DNA of 64,000 bases from Filobasidium wieringae (Eukaryota > Basidiomycota > Tremellomycetes > Filobasidiales > Filobasidiaceae), in NCBI GenBank assembly GCA_001600055.1, contig BCIV01000001.1, positions 1,791,774-1,855,773 of the forward strand, in the 5' to 3' direction. Positions within the stretch are counted from its first letter, which is position 1. Each line of letters starts with the position of its first letter. The notes beneath the pieces are model-generated. The model ran no database searches. It was not told the origin of the DNA and worked only from the letters and a program-made list of their open reading frames with translations. Position numbers and translations under genes: made by a program. This document shows positions 53,779 to 64,000 of the stretch, one piece after another.

Positions 53779-56045
53779 ATGCCTGCTCCTGCTGAAATTT
53801 TGAAGTACATTGACGAGCACCAGGAGGAGTTCATCGATCGTCTTGCCAAGGCGGTTGCTATTCCTTCGTGAGTCTAAGTCGACAAACTGTCAACTAACAA
53901 TACGATACAGTAAAATCTGATCCCATCTGCTCAATTTTATGACAGAATCTCTGGTGACCCTGCGTAAGCTTTCTGTTGTCAAAACGATATTGTGGGATAC
54001 GTTTGTTGACCATCTTTTACCCTTCCTTGTAAACAGTCGAAGGAAGGATGTCTTCGCCATGGCCGACTTCCTCGCCGCCGAGTTGGAGTCTCTTGGTGCT
54101 ACTGTAGAGAAGAAGCCTTTGGGAAAGCAAGTTCTTGACGGAGTTGAGCTCGAACTGCCCCCAGCTCTATTAGCTCAGCTCGGTAACGACCCTGCCAAGG
54201 TGAGTCGGGAATCGACGTCCTATACTTTGACAGTGTCGATACTGAATTGTTTCTGGTCTTCGATCTAGAAAACTGTCCTCTTGTACGGACACTTTGACGT
54301 TCAGCCCGCCGAGTTGAGCGATGGATGGAAATACGATCCATTCACCCTCACCAAGGATCCCGAGGGTACTGGTCGATTATACGGACGAGGAAGCTCGGAC
54401 GACAAGGGTCCCGTTCTCGGATGGTTGAACGTTTTCGAGGCTCACAAGGCTTTGGGAATCGAGCTTCCTGTTAATATCAAGATGTGTTTCGAGGGAATGG
54501 AAGAGTCTGGTTCTGAGGGCCTGGATGATTTGATCGAGGCGGAGAAGGACAAGTTTTTCAAGGGAGTTGACTGTGCTTGTATCTCTGACAACTACTGTAA
54601 GTCACTCTCAAACATTATTGTGCCATCTCGAGATATTGCACTGAAGGTCATTGGCTATAGGGTTGAATACTACTACTCCTTGTTTGACTTACGGTCTTCG
54701 TGGAGTCAATTACTTCAGGATTTCCATCTCCGGTCCTGCCAGGGACTTGCATTCTGGAGGTCAGTTCGATGTTGTTTATTTGATCGAAATAGTGCACTTA
54801 TGTGCTCAATCTTTATCATACGGCGTAGTCTTCGGAGCTACCGTTCACGAGCCCATGACTGATTTGATCACCCTTAGTTAGTATCTTTCCCTTCAAAGCT
54901 CGAGTCTCTTGGTTAACCCCGCATTTTATCAATAATCAGTGTCCAAGCTCGTCAATGAGAGGGGAGACATCCTCATTCCTGGAATCAAGGAGCTTGTTGC
55001 TCCTTTGACCGACGAGGAGAGGTCCAGGTACGAAGCCATCCATGTCGAGCTCAAGGACTTCGAGGATGCCGTTGGCGCCAAGATCACCATCCACGATGAC
55101 AAAGTTAACACCGTAAGTGACAAGCAATATCTAAGCTACAACGAAGATCCTAATCTATTCTTAAAGCTTATGGGCCGAATGAGGTACCCTTCGTTGTCCT
55201 TGCATGGAATCGAGGGAGCGTTCTGTGAGTTCAACCAGAGCTACGTCAACCTTAATGCGACTGATGTCTTGCCTTGAAAAGACGGAACTGGATGCAAGAC
55301 TGTCATCCCAGCTTCCGTACACGGTCAGTATTTTTCTGAACCTTGAGCCGCTCTTTCCTGACAATCCCATCAAACGTATGACAGGAAAGTTCTCTATCCG
55401 ACTAGTACCCGATATGACCACTGCCAAAACCACTGAGTTGGTACTCGACTACGTCAACAAGGAGTTCGCCAAGATTAACACCAAGAACAAGATGAACGTA
55501 GAGTTGTTGCACGGAGGTGAACCTTGGGTCGCTGATCCCAACGTAAGTTAAGATCTCGACGATGGTAATGGGGTACTGACGGATATACCAACATTTAGCA
55601 CTACAACTACCGAGCCGCTCACAAGGCTACCGAATCTGTTTACGGAATTGCCCCTGACTACACCAGGGAAGGAGGTATGTGCAAATCGTCGCTTGAGGTG
55701 CATGCTCTCGCTTAGGAAATTCGTTATAGGATCAATCCCCGTTACTCTGTCTTTCGCGAACGCCTTGAACATCAACGTATTGTTGCTGCCTATGGGTCGA
55801 GGAGACGACGGTGCTCACTCGTAAGTATATTACGAGTAGATAATCATGTGAACCCAGTCCTAATGTCGCTTATATCGCTATCCAGTACCAACGAGAAGTT
55901 GGATACCGACAATTACATCAGGGTAGGTAGAACAACGAGGGAGCTGCACAAGTCTTTCGCTGATCACATTGAATTTCCGATTTTGTAGGGTACGAAGCTC
56001 TTGGGGTCCTACCTGCACGAGTTGGGATCCATCAAGGCAGAATAA
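53779..56045 (+). CDS. DUG1: Cys-Gly metallodipeptidase (Dug1/CNDP2, M20 family)
   Basis: Fourteen exons: 53779-53867, 53946-53963, 54037-54199, 54269-54596, 54661-54759, 54829-54876, 54940-55112, 55167-55224, 55282-55323, 55385-55542, 55599-55674, 55730-55820, 55886-55922, 55989-56045; 478 aa. A cytosolic enzyme that cleaves Cys-Gly in glutathione breakdown. Metal/catalytic motifs: [46 protein letters not shown], and late [14 protein letters not shown] with the last histidine ligand; also [15 protein letters not shown] in the dimerisation domain and [20 protein letters not shown]. Exon 2 is only 18 nt (ISGDP). All fourteen junctions keep phase, and the length matches the family. Confidence 0.96.
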
Positions 56046-56260
56046 ATCGAACAATACGATATAAATAGGACATGTGCGAATATGAGTTATATCGATGCTT
56101 GTTCACTTTTTGCTTCCGACTGGTGTATCGGGGCCCCGCATCGCAAATAATTTCCTAGCATATCTGTAGCAATTTCTGAACAGTTGATTCAGTAAATCCT
56201 GGAAAGGACAACCAACATATACGCTTCATTTCCCTCGATAATATACTGATAGAACTCGAC

Positions 56261-57570
56261 ATGTTCAAACGGATACAGAAACAGGTCGAGAGGAAGGCCA
56301 TCGACAAAAAACGAAGGAAGAATGACGACGAAGAAGATTCTGACAACGTTTCCGATGCATCTGGTTCTGAGCTAGAATCGGAGGACGGCTCGGACTTGGA
56401 GGACGGAGGTCTGATTCCGATGAGCGGCGAAGAAGGTAAAACAGCACATATCCATGGAAGACTTAAGGATACTCATTTGATCCCTATTACAGATTCCGAT
56501 AGCGATGACGAGGAAGACAGCGAAGATGGCAGTGAGGAAGGAGATGAGGCCGAGGCTGAGGACGAGGACATGAGTGATGCATCAGATTCAGGTACGTCAA
56601 GATAAAGAATGCCAAACATTTCGACTCATCTCGTGTTTGTTGTGTAGATCCCCCTCCAGTCTCCTTAGATGACGCCCTTTCGAAGCCGATATATTCTCTT
56701 GAGGACGATGCCGAAGAAGGATCCAGTGATAAAGAGGAGTCGACAGAAGGGCCTAAGAAGAAGCTTCAGGCCTGTATATTGTGTCCCACGAAACTTTTCA
56801 AGAATGATAAAATGGCAGAGGATCATTTGAAAAGCAAGGTAAGCAGTTTGATCGGTAGATCGCACGAAGCGCGAAGCTGATTGAAGTTACCGGCATGCAG
56901 AGTCATATGAGATCCAAGGTCCGGTTTGCGCAAAAGTTATTGGATCCCGAAAGCCTCACTTCCGATGACCCGAGAGATATTGTCGAGGATATCTTACTAG
57001 AAATTGAGGCTAAGAAGGAGGGTGGCCTAAAAGACGAAGCTGAAGAAGTAGAAGAAGCCAAATCTACCAAGAAGGCTGGAAAGAGGAAAAGCGAGGACGA
57101 GAAAGATGTAAGAGTAACCCTTAAACTAATCTGATTAGAGGTTGACACCGCCGTTTCAATCACAGGAGAAGCCAAGCAAGAAGCGAAAGTGGAAAGAGGA
57201 GGCTCGAGCAGCAAAGGCTTTACGGCAAGCAGCTAAAGAACAAAACCCGGCATTGGCTGCGGCAGCAGCCAGACACAATGCTGAGACGGAAAGTGTCAAG
57301 GAAAGTGTCAAGCCTAAACCGGCAGCACAATCCGGTGGAAACCGAGAACAACGACGGCTGGAGCAATTATTGGCGTCTCTCGGACCTGCTCGAGAAAGCT
57401 TTGAGACTGGACTGAAAGGCAAGAGCGTGAAAGACAAAGTTAAAGCAGTGCTACAAGAGAAGAAGCGACTGGAGGGGGGCAGTAAAGGAGAATCAGGTCC
57501 AATCAAGACGAAAATTACTCCGAAGAATACTAGCACGCCTCAGGGCAAGAAGACGAAAGGGAAGAAATAG
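56261..57570 (+). CDS. Acidic/basic C2H2 zinc-finger protein, probably nucleolar
   Basis: Four exons: 56261-56591, 56648-56838, 56901-57107, 57166-57570; 377 aa. N-terminus: a basic KKRRK patch, then a strongly acidic Ser/Asp/Glu domain (residues about 25-110). A single C2H2 finger, CILCPTKLFKNDKMAEDHLKSKSH (C-x2-C-x12-H-x5-H), spans the exon 2/3 junction, then SHMRSKVRF. The C-terminal half is lysine/glutamine-rich coiled-coil-like sequence with SKKRKWKEEARAAKALRQ, and REQRRLEQLLASLG. This charge pattern is common in nucleolar and ribosome-biogenesis proteins. I recognise no named ortholog, so no function is assigned. Confidence 0.8.
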
Positions 57571-57695
57571 ATTGTATCAGCCATAGCCATACCAGATGAT
57601 GCATATGTTAGCATCCGTTTCATACGATTGTATGCAGGACTTGAACTAAGTGCGCTCCGAGGTTTTATGTAGAAGACAACATCGAATCATCGTTT

Positions 57696-59341
57696 CTACA
57701 GATCCATATCGACGATTCTCACAACATCTCCCTCCTCAAAAACTTCCTTCCCTTCAGGTAACACAACCCAACAATCCGCTTCCCCCATAGCTGATGTCAA
57801 GGAAGCAGATCGTGTAAGAGGTTCTACCCAAGGGATGATGTCCGATCCAAGAGAGCTTTTGTTATCCTCTCCTAAAGGGCGAGGCCGTGTTCGGTGTAAC
57901 CGAGAAGGCAAAAAACATCGAGTTGCGAGAGGTTTCTTGTGATACCTAGCCCGATGTTCTTGAGTGCCCGATACACTGGCACCACAACCAGGCCCTTGAG
58001 CACGCACAGAATTGCCTCTAAAATCTGAGGAGAGTAGTCTCGCAAAAGCTAGCATCCTTGACGAGTGCTTATTTCCTGCTATAAACTCCGCAACAAGAAA
58101 CCGCAAACAAGCTGCCACAGCGATGGGATTTCCAGGCAGCCCAAAGATCGGTACTTTCCTCGGTAATTCGCCGAACAAGACAGGGAAACCGGGTCTTATT
58201 GTGGTCTTGTGGAAGATGATTTTTCCGCCCAGATCTAAAATCGACGATGGAACGTAATCGTGCTTTCCGGCGGATACTCCTCCAGTTGTGATGACTAGAT
58301 CCAGGGACGACCGAAACATATCGCTATCAGGAGGCGGGGTCAGCAGTCCATTCTGCGACGTGGTTCCAGTCGGGTCGATAGCCTCCTTCAGGACTTTCTG
58401 GAATGCTTCAGCTGTATCCTCTTTAGGGGGATCGATGGAAATCACATCGTGTCCCCATGATTCCAATATACCTCTCAAGTACGGGCCGTTCGAGTTGAAA
58501 ATATGGCCTTCTTCCAACGTAGCTGGAGTGACTGTAGCAAGATCCCTGCGCAGATCCGGGTCTAAATTCCGCGAAGAGTTCATCGCATTCGGGTTGTTCA
58601 CCTCCTTTCCCGTAGTCAATACCCCTATTCTTAATCGCTTCCTTTCGCTCGATCGACGGGAAACTTCGACCTGCTGTAGCCCAGTAGAAGCAAGTGCCAT
58701 TATACCCCCAGCTGTAACGACTTTCCCCTTTGGTCCTAGCATATCTCCAATCTTAAAATCTTCTCCTGCTAACTTCCGATTTGCTCGTGATGGGACGGGA
58801 GAGTTTATGGTGATATACCTCGCTTGAGGGAAAGGATGATCTTTTTGTGACCGGGGTGTTATATTTGTCTGTCCTGTCGAGGTCTCAGGTATGATGACTG
58901 ATTCGTGCCGAATGCAAGCGTCATACGCATTTCCAAGTGGGAATGGTGCACCAGTCATTATTTCGTAACAAGTCAAATCCTGAGCAGTCTCGGTAGGTCT
59001 CAATGGAGGATCTCCAGCGGCTATCGATCCGATTACTCTATAAGTCACAGGATTCGAAGATGATGCTTCTGATGTCGATGAGGAGGACAGGGCGTATCCG
59101 TCCATAGCTAGCAGCATGCAAGCAGTTGAGTCAGCTACCTATCATCTATACGCTGCTAACAGAGTTGCTCACCAGAGTTGTCAAATGGTGGTGCATTCAC
59201 AGTGGCTCTATAGTCCCTTGCCAATTTCCTCCCGACAGCTCTTGATAGACTGACTAATTCAATTTCCTCTTTTTCTTCTCGAGCTCGATCCTCTAGGTAA
59301 GAGTGTATTAGAGAAACGGCTTCTGGGTATGGGACTGTCAT
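57696..59341 (-). CDS. Molybdopterin molybdotransferase (MoeA / gephyrin E domain)
   Basis: Exons in transcript order: 59341-59173 and 59107-57696; 526 aa. It inserts molybdate into molybdopterin, the last step of molybdenum-cofactor synthesis. Motifs: YPEAVSLIHSYLED, RDYRATVNAPPFDNSAMDGYA, the sugar-binding ITINSPVPSR / GEDFKIGDMLGPKG part, RIGVLTTGKEV, the MoCF-like VITTGGVSAGKHDYVPS and FGLPGNPIAVAACLRFLV, and a C-terminal barrel ending PEGKEVFEEGDVVRIVDMDL. It lacks an N-terminal MogA (G) domain, so a separate gene should encode adenylyltransferase. Only one intron, unlike neighbours. An upstream in-frame ATG (59479) would add 46 residues; 59341 matches the family start. The pathway is shared with the MOCS2A domain at 17157-17411. 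Confidence 0.93.
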
Positions 59342-60209
59342 TTTTAGTGTGACAAGACTGTGGTTCCTAGAATGTGATTGTGGGGAAGATCTTGACAGTA
59401 CCACGACGATACAAGTGCCTGCTGCAGAGAGATTGGTAATTTTATAGGCATTTACTGTAAGTACGTCAGGTCGAAGCATTTTCTACCGATCACCGATGTC
59501 GTCAGCAGAATAATGAAATACACGTGATTAGATAGAAATAGCTGCGCTCCAGGATATCACGCTTGGTCTCGAACATAACGGTCAGAGAACCTAGAGAAGA
59601 TGTCGTATCGTTTGGAATATATCCAGCATAGTTTTGTGTTTCTATCTGGAAAAAGCTTTGCGCTAGGCTGGGCTCGTTCAGTCGTCGTGGAAAGGATATT
59701 TCAATGAAAAAGGTGTCTTTTTACGAGCCTTCAATGATGCGTCGAAGATGTGAGATGCCTTCGGGGCATAACCAGGCAAGCACTTTGATTGTTAGACTTT
59801 TTAATTGTTGAGGATAACTCATACGACAGCGAACGCTGAAAGCGACGTCCATGCCGTATCAGAATGGCAAAAAGTTCGCCTTCGAGGTTCAAGAAATACG
59901 TCAGCAGTCCTTTTGCCGTGACCCTAGTGTTTAGATGTTTCCCCATGGTGTTGTGGTGCATAGATCGCATCAAGTGGTAAAGTAAGATGGGGGATCGGTG
60001 TGGTTACCCAGCTAAGCAGCTCAGTGATCTTTCCAGGATCCGAACGACAGACCTCAAATGGCAAATAAAGATGCATTCTCGCCAAAAAAAGCCCGCATCC
60101 AGGAGCCTTCATTGATCGTGAAGGATTGCCAGAACCAGCTAGTCCTTCGCGATAAATGGATGTCCATCCGTAATACATTCGAAAACAACAGAGATGACCA
60201 AAACAGTGA
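59342..60209. other. Intergenic, no gene seen
   Basis: An 868-bp spacer between the MoeA start and the SEM1 stop. Short frames only (for example 60058-60240), no motifs. It holds the MoeA promoter and the SEM1 3' end. Confidence 0.5.
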
Positions 60210-60778
60210 TCAGAGCTTCATAGCGTCAGCGTCTGATTGAGACTTGAGTTCGGCTCTGGGGATAAAGAATAGTCAGCGACCTACACCAAGCGAGGTTTGA
60301 GGGTGCGGGATAGGGATGACTCCGATTGTCGAACCCGGACAAGAACTCACCTCAATTGCTGAACAAATGGAGGTTCCTTGTCATCATCATCCCAGTTATC
60401 CTCCCATAACTGTGCTCCTACGTCCCCGGCAGAAGAACCAACCCCAGTACTGCTCGAGGTGTTTTGTTGAGCTTGTTTCGTAAGGACTGCTAGAGTCGTG
60501 GCGGACTCGTCCCAATCTAAAAGCAAGTATGCATAAGCGTGAGTTCAGTGTAGGATCTTAGGTCACAACAGGGTTACCTTCTACAGGGAATTCCTATGAA
60601 ACTGATATGCCTTAGTATGATAATTTGATTGAAACCGCGTCTCAGACAAGCAGCTCACCTCAAACTCATCATCTTCCTCGAGCGATCCAAGTTGCTCAAC
60701 AGGTTTAGGCTGACTAGTTGTGTCAGGGGCAGTAGTAGACGGCCCAGAGGTAGATCCGTTTTGGTTGTTAGCAGACAT
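60210..60778 (-). CDS. SEM1: 26S proteasome subunit Sem1/Dss1
   Basis: Exons in transcript order: 60778-60659, 60593-60578, 60516-60351, 60255-60210; 115 aa. A tiny acidic, disordered protein of the proteasome lid, also found in TREX-2 and BRCA2-type complexes. Diagnostic blocks: LEEDDEFEEFPVEDWDES and LWEDNWDDDDKEPPFVQQLRAEL, the two tryptophan/acid patches of the family. The N-terminal extension (Ser/Thr/Gln-rich) and the 30-residue linker between the blocks make it longer than the human protein (70 aa). Exon 2 is only 16 nt and joins EFE to EFPVED exactly. The final exon adds the AELKSQSDADAMKL tail. Confidence 0.93.
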
Positions 60779-61163
60779 GTTGTGTTGAAAGTGATATGAC
60801 GGTACAGAGTTCAATAGACAAGGTGAATTGTTACTTGCTACTTGCTACAATTGCTACTTGATCCATCGAATTGAAGTGACGAAGCGTACGATACATATGG
60901 GCGACGCGTATCCAGGCAATCTCAAAATGCATGATATCCTCCAATATCGCTGTTGACACTACTTCCGACTGCACTCTGACTACACCTCTACTAATACCAC
61001 TATCTAGTCCTGATTGCACTACTCTTTCGTCTGTTGACAACTACAAAGAAAGCTAATTCTACACGACTGCCCTTGAAACTTTCAAGCCTTACCGGCGAAT
61101 TAGCTTGAGCTAGTAGTACGATTTAGAAAGGATCTTCGGCTTACCGTTTCGTCGTCCAACCCA
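60779..61163. other. Intergenic, no gene seen
   Basis: A 385-bp spacer between the SEM1 start and the stop of the intronless gene, both on the minus strand. It contains the short tandem TTGCTACTTGC repeat at about 60832-60858 in the SEM1 upstream region. Confidence 0.5.
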
Positions 61164-61814
61164 TCATGAAGCTTCATCGAATTCCAAGTCGTCTTCTCCT
61201 ACCTTCGCACGCTCTTCCCTTTCTTTGCTATACTTCTCCCTCAACTGCCCTGCAACCTTCGGGGTGGTCACCCAATAGTCTCCGGTCAAGACATTGCAGA
61301 TCATGTAGTAATCTTCGCATGTATCGTACTCCTTGTCCCGTTGGTCCCAGACAACGTCCCCATTATCGTGGCCGAGGAATTCTTCGACAGTCTCGCAGAT
61401 ACCCGCTCTCCTTAAAGGTGGCCATATGCGACCGCCGTCCTTCGTATAAAATATGAAAACCTTCTCGGTCAGATCATTGCGACGGTGCCCTCCGGGATAG
61501 TTTCCGTCTTCTCTCAAGTCGACATCCTGTCTAGCCTTTACCTCCTTCAAGATCGCTCTGGCATCCTCTCCGGTTGCCCCGTAATAGTCACCGGTCTTTT
61601 CGTCGACAAGGCGGATCTCCTCCTCTCCCTCACTATATTCGAGTTCGGCACGATAACCAGGTCGAGGAACGATCTTGTCCACATCGGCAATGGTCCGGAG
61701 CTGTCCTATGAGGCGTTCTCCGGATATGCATCCATCCTGCTTGAGTCCGGAAAAGAATTCGAGCATAGGCAGTTCAGGGAAGTCTGGGGGATTTCCTGTG
61801 AGGTATGTGGGCAT
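61164..61814 (-). CDS. Intronless acidic protein, unknown function
   Basis: A single 216-codon frame, unusual here because most neighbours have several introns. It starts MPTYLTGNPPDF at 61814 and ends EDDLEFDEAS. Two segments look alike: DEKTGDYYGATGEDARAILKEV and CNVLTGDYWVTTPKVAGQLREKY, each a strand ending T-G-D-Y followed by a helix, suggesting an internal duplication. Strand-rich KVFIFYTKDGGRIWPPLR and tryptophan-containing DVVWDQRDKEYD sit between them. No signal peptide, membrane helix or known domain recognised. Possibly a lineage-specific gene. Confidence 0.65.
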   Translation of the reverse strand: MPTYLTGNPPDFPELPMLEFFSGLKQDGCISGERLIGQLRTIADVDKIVPRPGYRAELEYSEGEEEIRLVDEKTGDYYGATGEDARAILKEVKARQDVDLREDGNYPGGHRRNDLTEKVFIFYTKDGGRIWPPLRRAGICETVEEFLGHDNGDVVWDQRDKEYDTCEDYYMICNVLTGDYWVTTPKVAGQLREKYSKEREERAKVGEDDLEFDEAS

Positions 61815-62235
61815 GATGGCTGTGAATTACGATTCGTCGACAGCTGCCTCGAACAGGAAGGCTAGGCTACTAGGCTGACGGTCAGATGTGGACAGGTAGA
61901 AGCCAGTTGTACCAGTTAGTTACTTTGGGCTGTTTCCCATGAATCTGCTCCAATTGCCAGCGAGACGCGGTACTTCGGTACGCTGAGGTTTTCGATCACG
62001 CGTCGATTACGAGTAAATGCTCCGGCGACTGTAACGCTGCCCGAGCTAAACGTTTCAACGACGTCAGCATCCAGTAGCTGCATCATCGCTATCATGACCT
62101 TTCGTGCATCGTTCCCAATCGAGACTTACAATCTCGTACATATATGTAGCATCTCTACAGCCTGTATGATGCGGAAGAGATGGAAGTTGTGATACTTTTA
62201 TTCACATAATCATAGTTTCGTGAATACCGCACAAC
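61815..62235. other. Intergenic with divergent promoters
   Basis: A 421-bp spacer between the intronless gene and the secreted hydrolase. A TATA-like ATATATG lies near 62139-62146, about 90 bp before the hydrolase ATG. Nothing else seen. Confidence 0.5.
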
Positions 62236-63713
62236 ATGCTCACATTGAAAACTATCCTCGCTGCGGCCTCAGTCGCCAGTGCGACTCCATTAATCCTTCG
62301 AGATTCGTTAGGCATCAGTAACACTACTGGACTACCTGCTAGTTCTAATTCGACTAGCACCAATAATACTGCTCCTGTCTGTACTTCCTTCTTCAAGACT
62401 TTCCAAGTCACTTCCAACAACACCCTTCTGGCCATTCCTATTCCTAATGGAGAGAAGGCCATTGTGGATTTGGTGACCGACTACGTTTCCACCAACTCTA
62501 ATTTCACCGAGGAGTATCTGGCTGGTAACAACCAAACCACCGGAAGTTGTACGCATGAACGAGTTCCTGTTGTCTTCCACGTGTGGCTTATACTGATTGT
62601 GCGATACAGATGATATCTGGATGCAATACTGTGAACCTAGTGGAGGACCCACCAAGTCCGGTGTATTGGAGTTGATTCACGGAATCAATTTCGACCTGAC
62701 TTACTGGACTTTCAACACTTCTACTAATGCAACCAACTACAAGTAAGCGCGAATTGTCAAGATGTGTCAAGGGTTATCAACTGACCCCTCGATTGGTTCT
62801 TAGCTTCGTTCAGGCTGCTACCAGCGCGGGATACGCTACATTGGCATACGATCGACTCGGAGTTGCCCTCTCCTCCAAGCCCAATGGAGTGAATGTGACT
62901 CAATCCCCTACCGAGATCGCCATTGCCAATGCGATCGGTCAACAACTCAAGAACGGTACCCTTGTACCAGGCAACACCACCTCCGCTTTCAGTGAAGTCA
63001 TTGGAATCGGTCACTCTTACGGATCCGCACAATCTCAGGGAGTTACCGCCATGCACCCCGAGACTTTCGACGCGGTCGTTCTTACTGGGTTCTCGACTGA
63101 CGGATCTGGCGTTCCTCTCTTCCTTTCCGCATCGGCTTACGCGTCTGCCAACCAGGTCAATGCGACCAGGTTCGGAAACTACTCCAACGAATACCTTTTG
63201 AGTGCCACTAGTCAGGGCGATAGGCAGCTGTTCTTCTACAACGGTGGATACGCTGAGGATGTCTTTGTCAAGGGCGAAGCTGCCAAGCAGACCGTCACTG
63301 TCGGAGAGCTTTGTGAGTTCATACTCCGGGAAATTGGTGTCACCGACCGGATGCTGACATATCTACCGCGTACAGTGACTCTTGGTGGCCCCGTCTTCCC
63401 TGCTCAGACTTCTTCCAACTACACTGGACATGTGCTAGTCGTTACCGGATCGCACGATCTTGTTTATTGTGCTGGAGGCTGTATCCAAAACGGCACGAAC
63501 ATCCCTGCTCAGGTCCAGTCCCTTTATCCCACTGCCGGATCATTCGAAACCTATATCCCTGCGTGAGTGGATTCACTAACTACAATCTTCTCGAAATGAG
63601 GTCTGACAATCCATTCTTCGCTTAGATACACCGGACACGCTGTGAACTTGCATTATTCAGCCCCTGAAACTTATCAGTACATCTTCAACTGGCTCAGTAC
63701 CAACGGACACTGA
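62236..63713 (+). CDS. Secreted alpha/beta hydrolase, N-glycosylated
   Basis: Five exons: 62236-62548, 62610-62742, 62804-63312, 63376-63562, 63626-63713; 409 aa. A signal peptide (MLTLKTILAAASVASATPL) directs secretion. The fold marks are LELIHGINFDLTYW (oxyanion region), TLAYDRLGVALSS, the nucleophile elbow GHSYGS (S220), HVLVVTGSHDLVYC (acidic residue) and the terminal YTGHAVNLHY (histidine). At least ten N-x-S/T sequons occur, many in the first 100 residues. The short cysteine pair AGGC near the acid suggests a disulfide. Probable lipase or esterase; substrate not readable. The last exon completes the catalytic histidine, so the gene is intact. Confidence 0.9.
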
Positions 63714-64000
63714 TCCTGTAAACCAGGAACTGTAACCTCTATAATGTTGTTGATAATCATAATTAGTTAAACGCACCAAACCGGAAGGGATAGCAACCCT
63801 GTAGACACACCGTCCAACCCATCCGACCCATCTGTGTGCTCGAGAAAGCTAGATCGCTAATGCGCATAGTCTCTTTCCATCGATTGATCGACGCCCAGTG
63901 ACTGAGATGGAAGGCCGATCACCTGATGGACTTGACGCGATCTTTATGTCCGCTTCACAGAACTTCGATAGATTGAGCATCTTAGAGGTGCAACTTCGCT

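Noticed and set aside
59342..59479. 46-residue N-terminal extension of MoeA from the ATG at 59479
   Set aside because: It lies in frame but adds sequence not typical of the E domain, which begins at MTVPYPEAV. It cannot be excluded as a targeting leader, so the shorter start was chosen only as more likely.
1..64000. Search for CRISPR arrays, insertion sequences, LTRs or transposase genes
   Set aside because: No spaced direct repeats, terminal inverted repeats with transposase, reverse transcriptase motifs or integrase motifs were seen in any frame; the window is a nuclear fungal gene-dense region.

Overview
The window is nuclear DNA from an intron-rich basidiomycete, most likely a tremellomycete yeast of the Cryptococcus/Kwoniella type. 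Evidence: almost every gene is cut by many 50-70 nt introns with GTAAGT/GTGAGT donors and CTAAC/CTGAC branch sites; genes are dense and alternate in strand; and the gene set is fungal (Vnx1-type exchanger, Ppg1 phosphatase, Nem1-Spo7 subunit, SUMO/Ubc9, Rrp6, Ku80). I rebuilt exon structures by hand, joining exons only where splice sites and reading phase agreed. Exons are given inside each entry. The lineage is inferred from gene style, not from a database match.

Layout. 1-2083: two tandem paralogs of unknown function, the first cut by the window edge. 2191-4846 (-): UTP25. 5170-6491 (+): SUMO in nine tiny exons. 6888-7451 (+): RPS20. 8319-9644 (-): Old Yellow Enzyme. 9904-11365 (-): SPO7, divergent from a 4-coumarate-CoA ligase-like enzyme (11704-14097) across a promoter with two CACGTG palindromes. 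15578-15661: intron-bearing tRNA-Met. 15805-17411 (+): TRM7 fused in frame to a MoaD/MOCS2A sulfur carrier. 18192-19374 (-): hydrophilin-like protein. 19890-22126 (-): split-RING protein with 96-bp repeats. 22589-25738 (-): glucosidase II alpha. 26189-27930 (+): PPG1. 29016-30388 (-): secreted cysteine-rich glycoprotein. 31451-34976 (+): two F-box-like genes. 35621-36564 (-): NOP16. 37436-42514 (+): VNX1-like exchanger. 42832-46123 (+): KU80. 46314-47245 (-): UBC9. 47821-50952 (+): RRP6. 51393-52384 (-): MED7. 52667-53335 (+): LSM2. 53779-56045 (+): DUG1-type dipeptidase. 56261-57570 (+): C2H2 protein. 57696-59341 (-): MoeA/gephyrin E domain. 60210-60778 (-): SEM1/DSS1. 61164-61814 (-): intronless unknown. 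62236-63713 (+): secreted alpha/beta hydrolase.

How the genes relate. Most are housekeeping genes: ribosome biogenesis and RNA decay (UTP25, NOP16, RRP6, LSM2, RPS20), sumoylation (SUMO and its E2 UBC9), DNA repair and transcription (KU80, MED7), and secretory glycoprotein processing (glucosidase II). The most unusual item is the TRM7-MOCS2A fusion: a tRNA 2'-O-methyltransferase and the small subunit of molybdopterin synthase share one reading frame ending in the free Gly-Gly that sulfur carriers need. The last enzyme of the same cofactor pathway (MoeA) lies about 40 kb away. A second theme is extreme exon miniaturisation: coding first exons that are only the ATG in UBC9 and LSM2, and internal exons of 11-24 nt in SUMO, LSM2, SEM1, DUG1, UBC9 and the CoA ligase.
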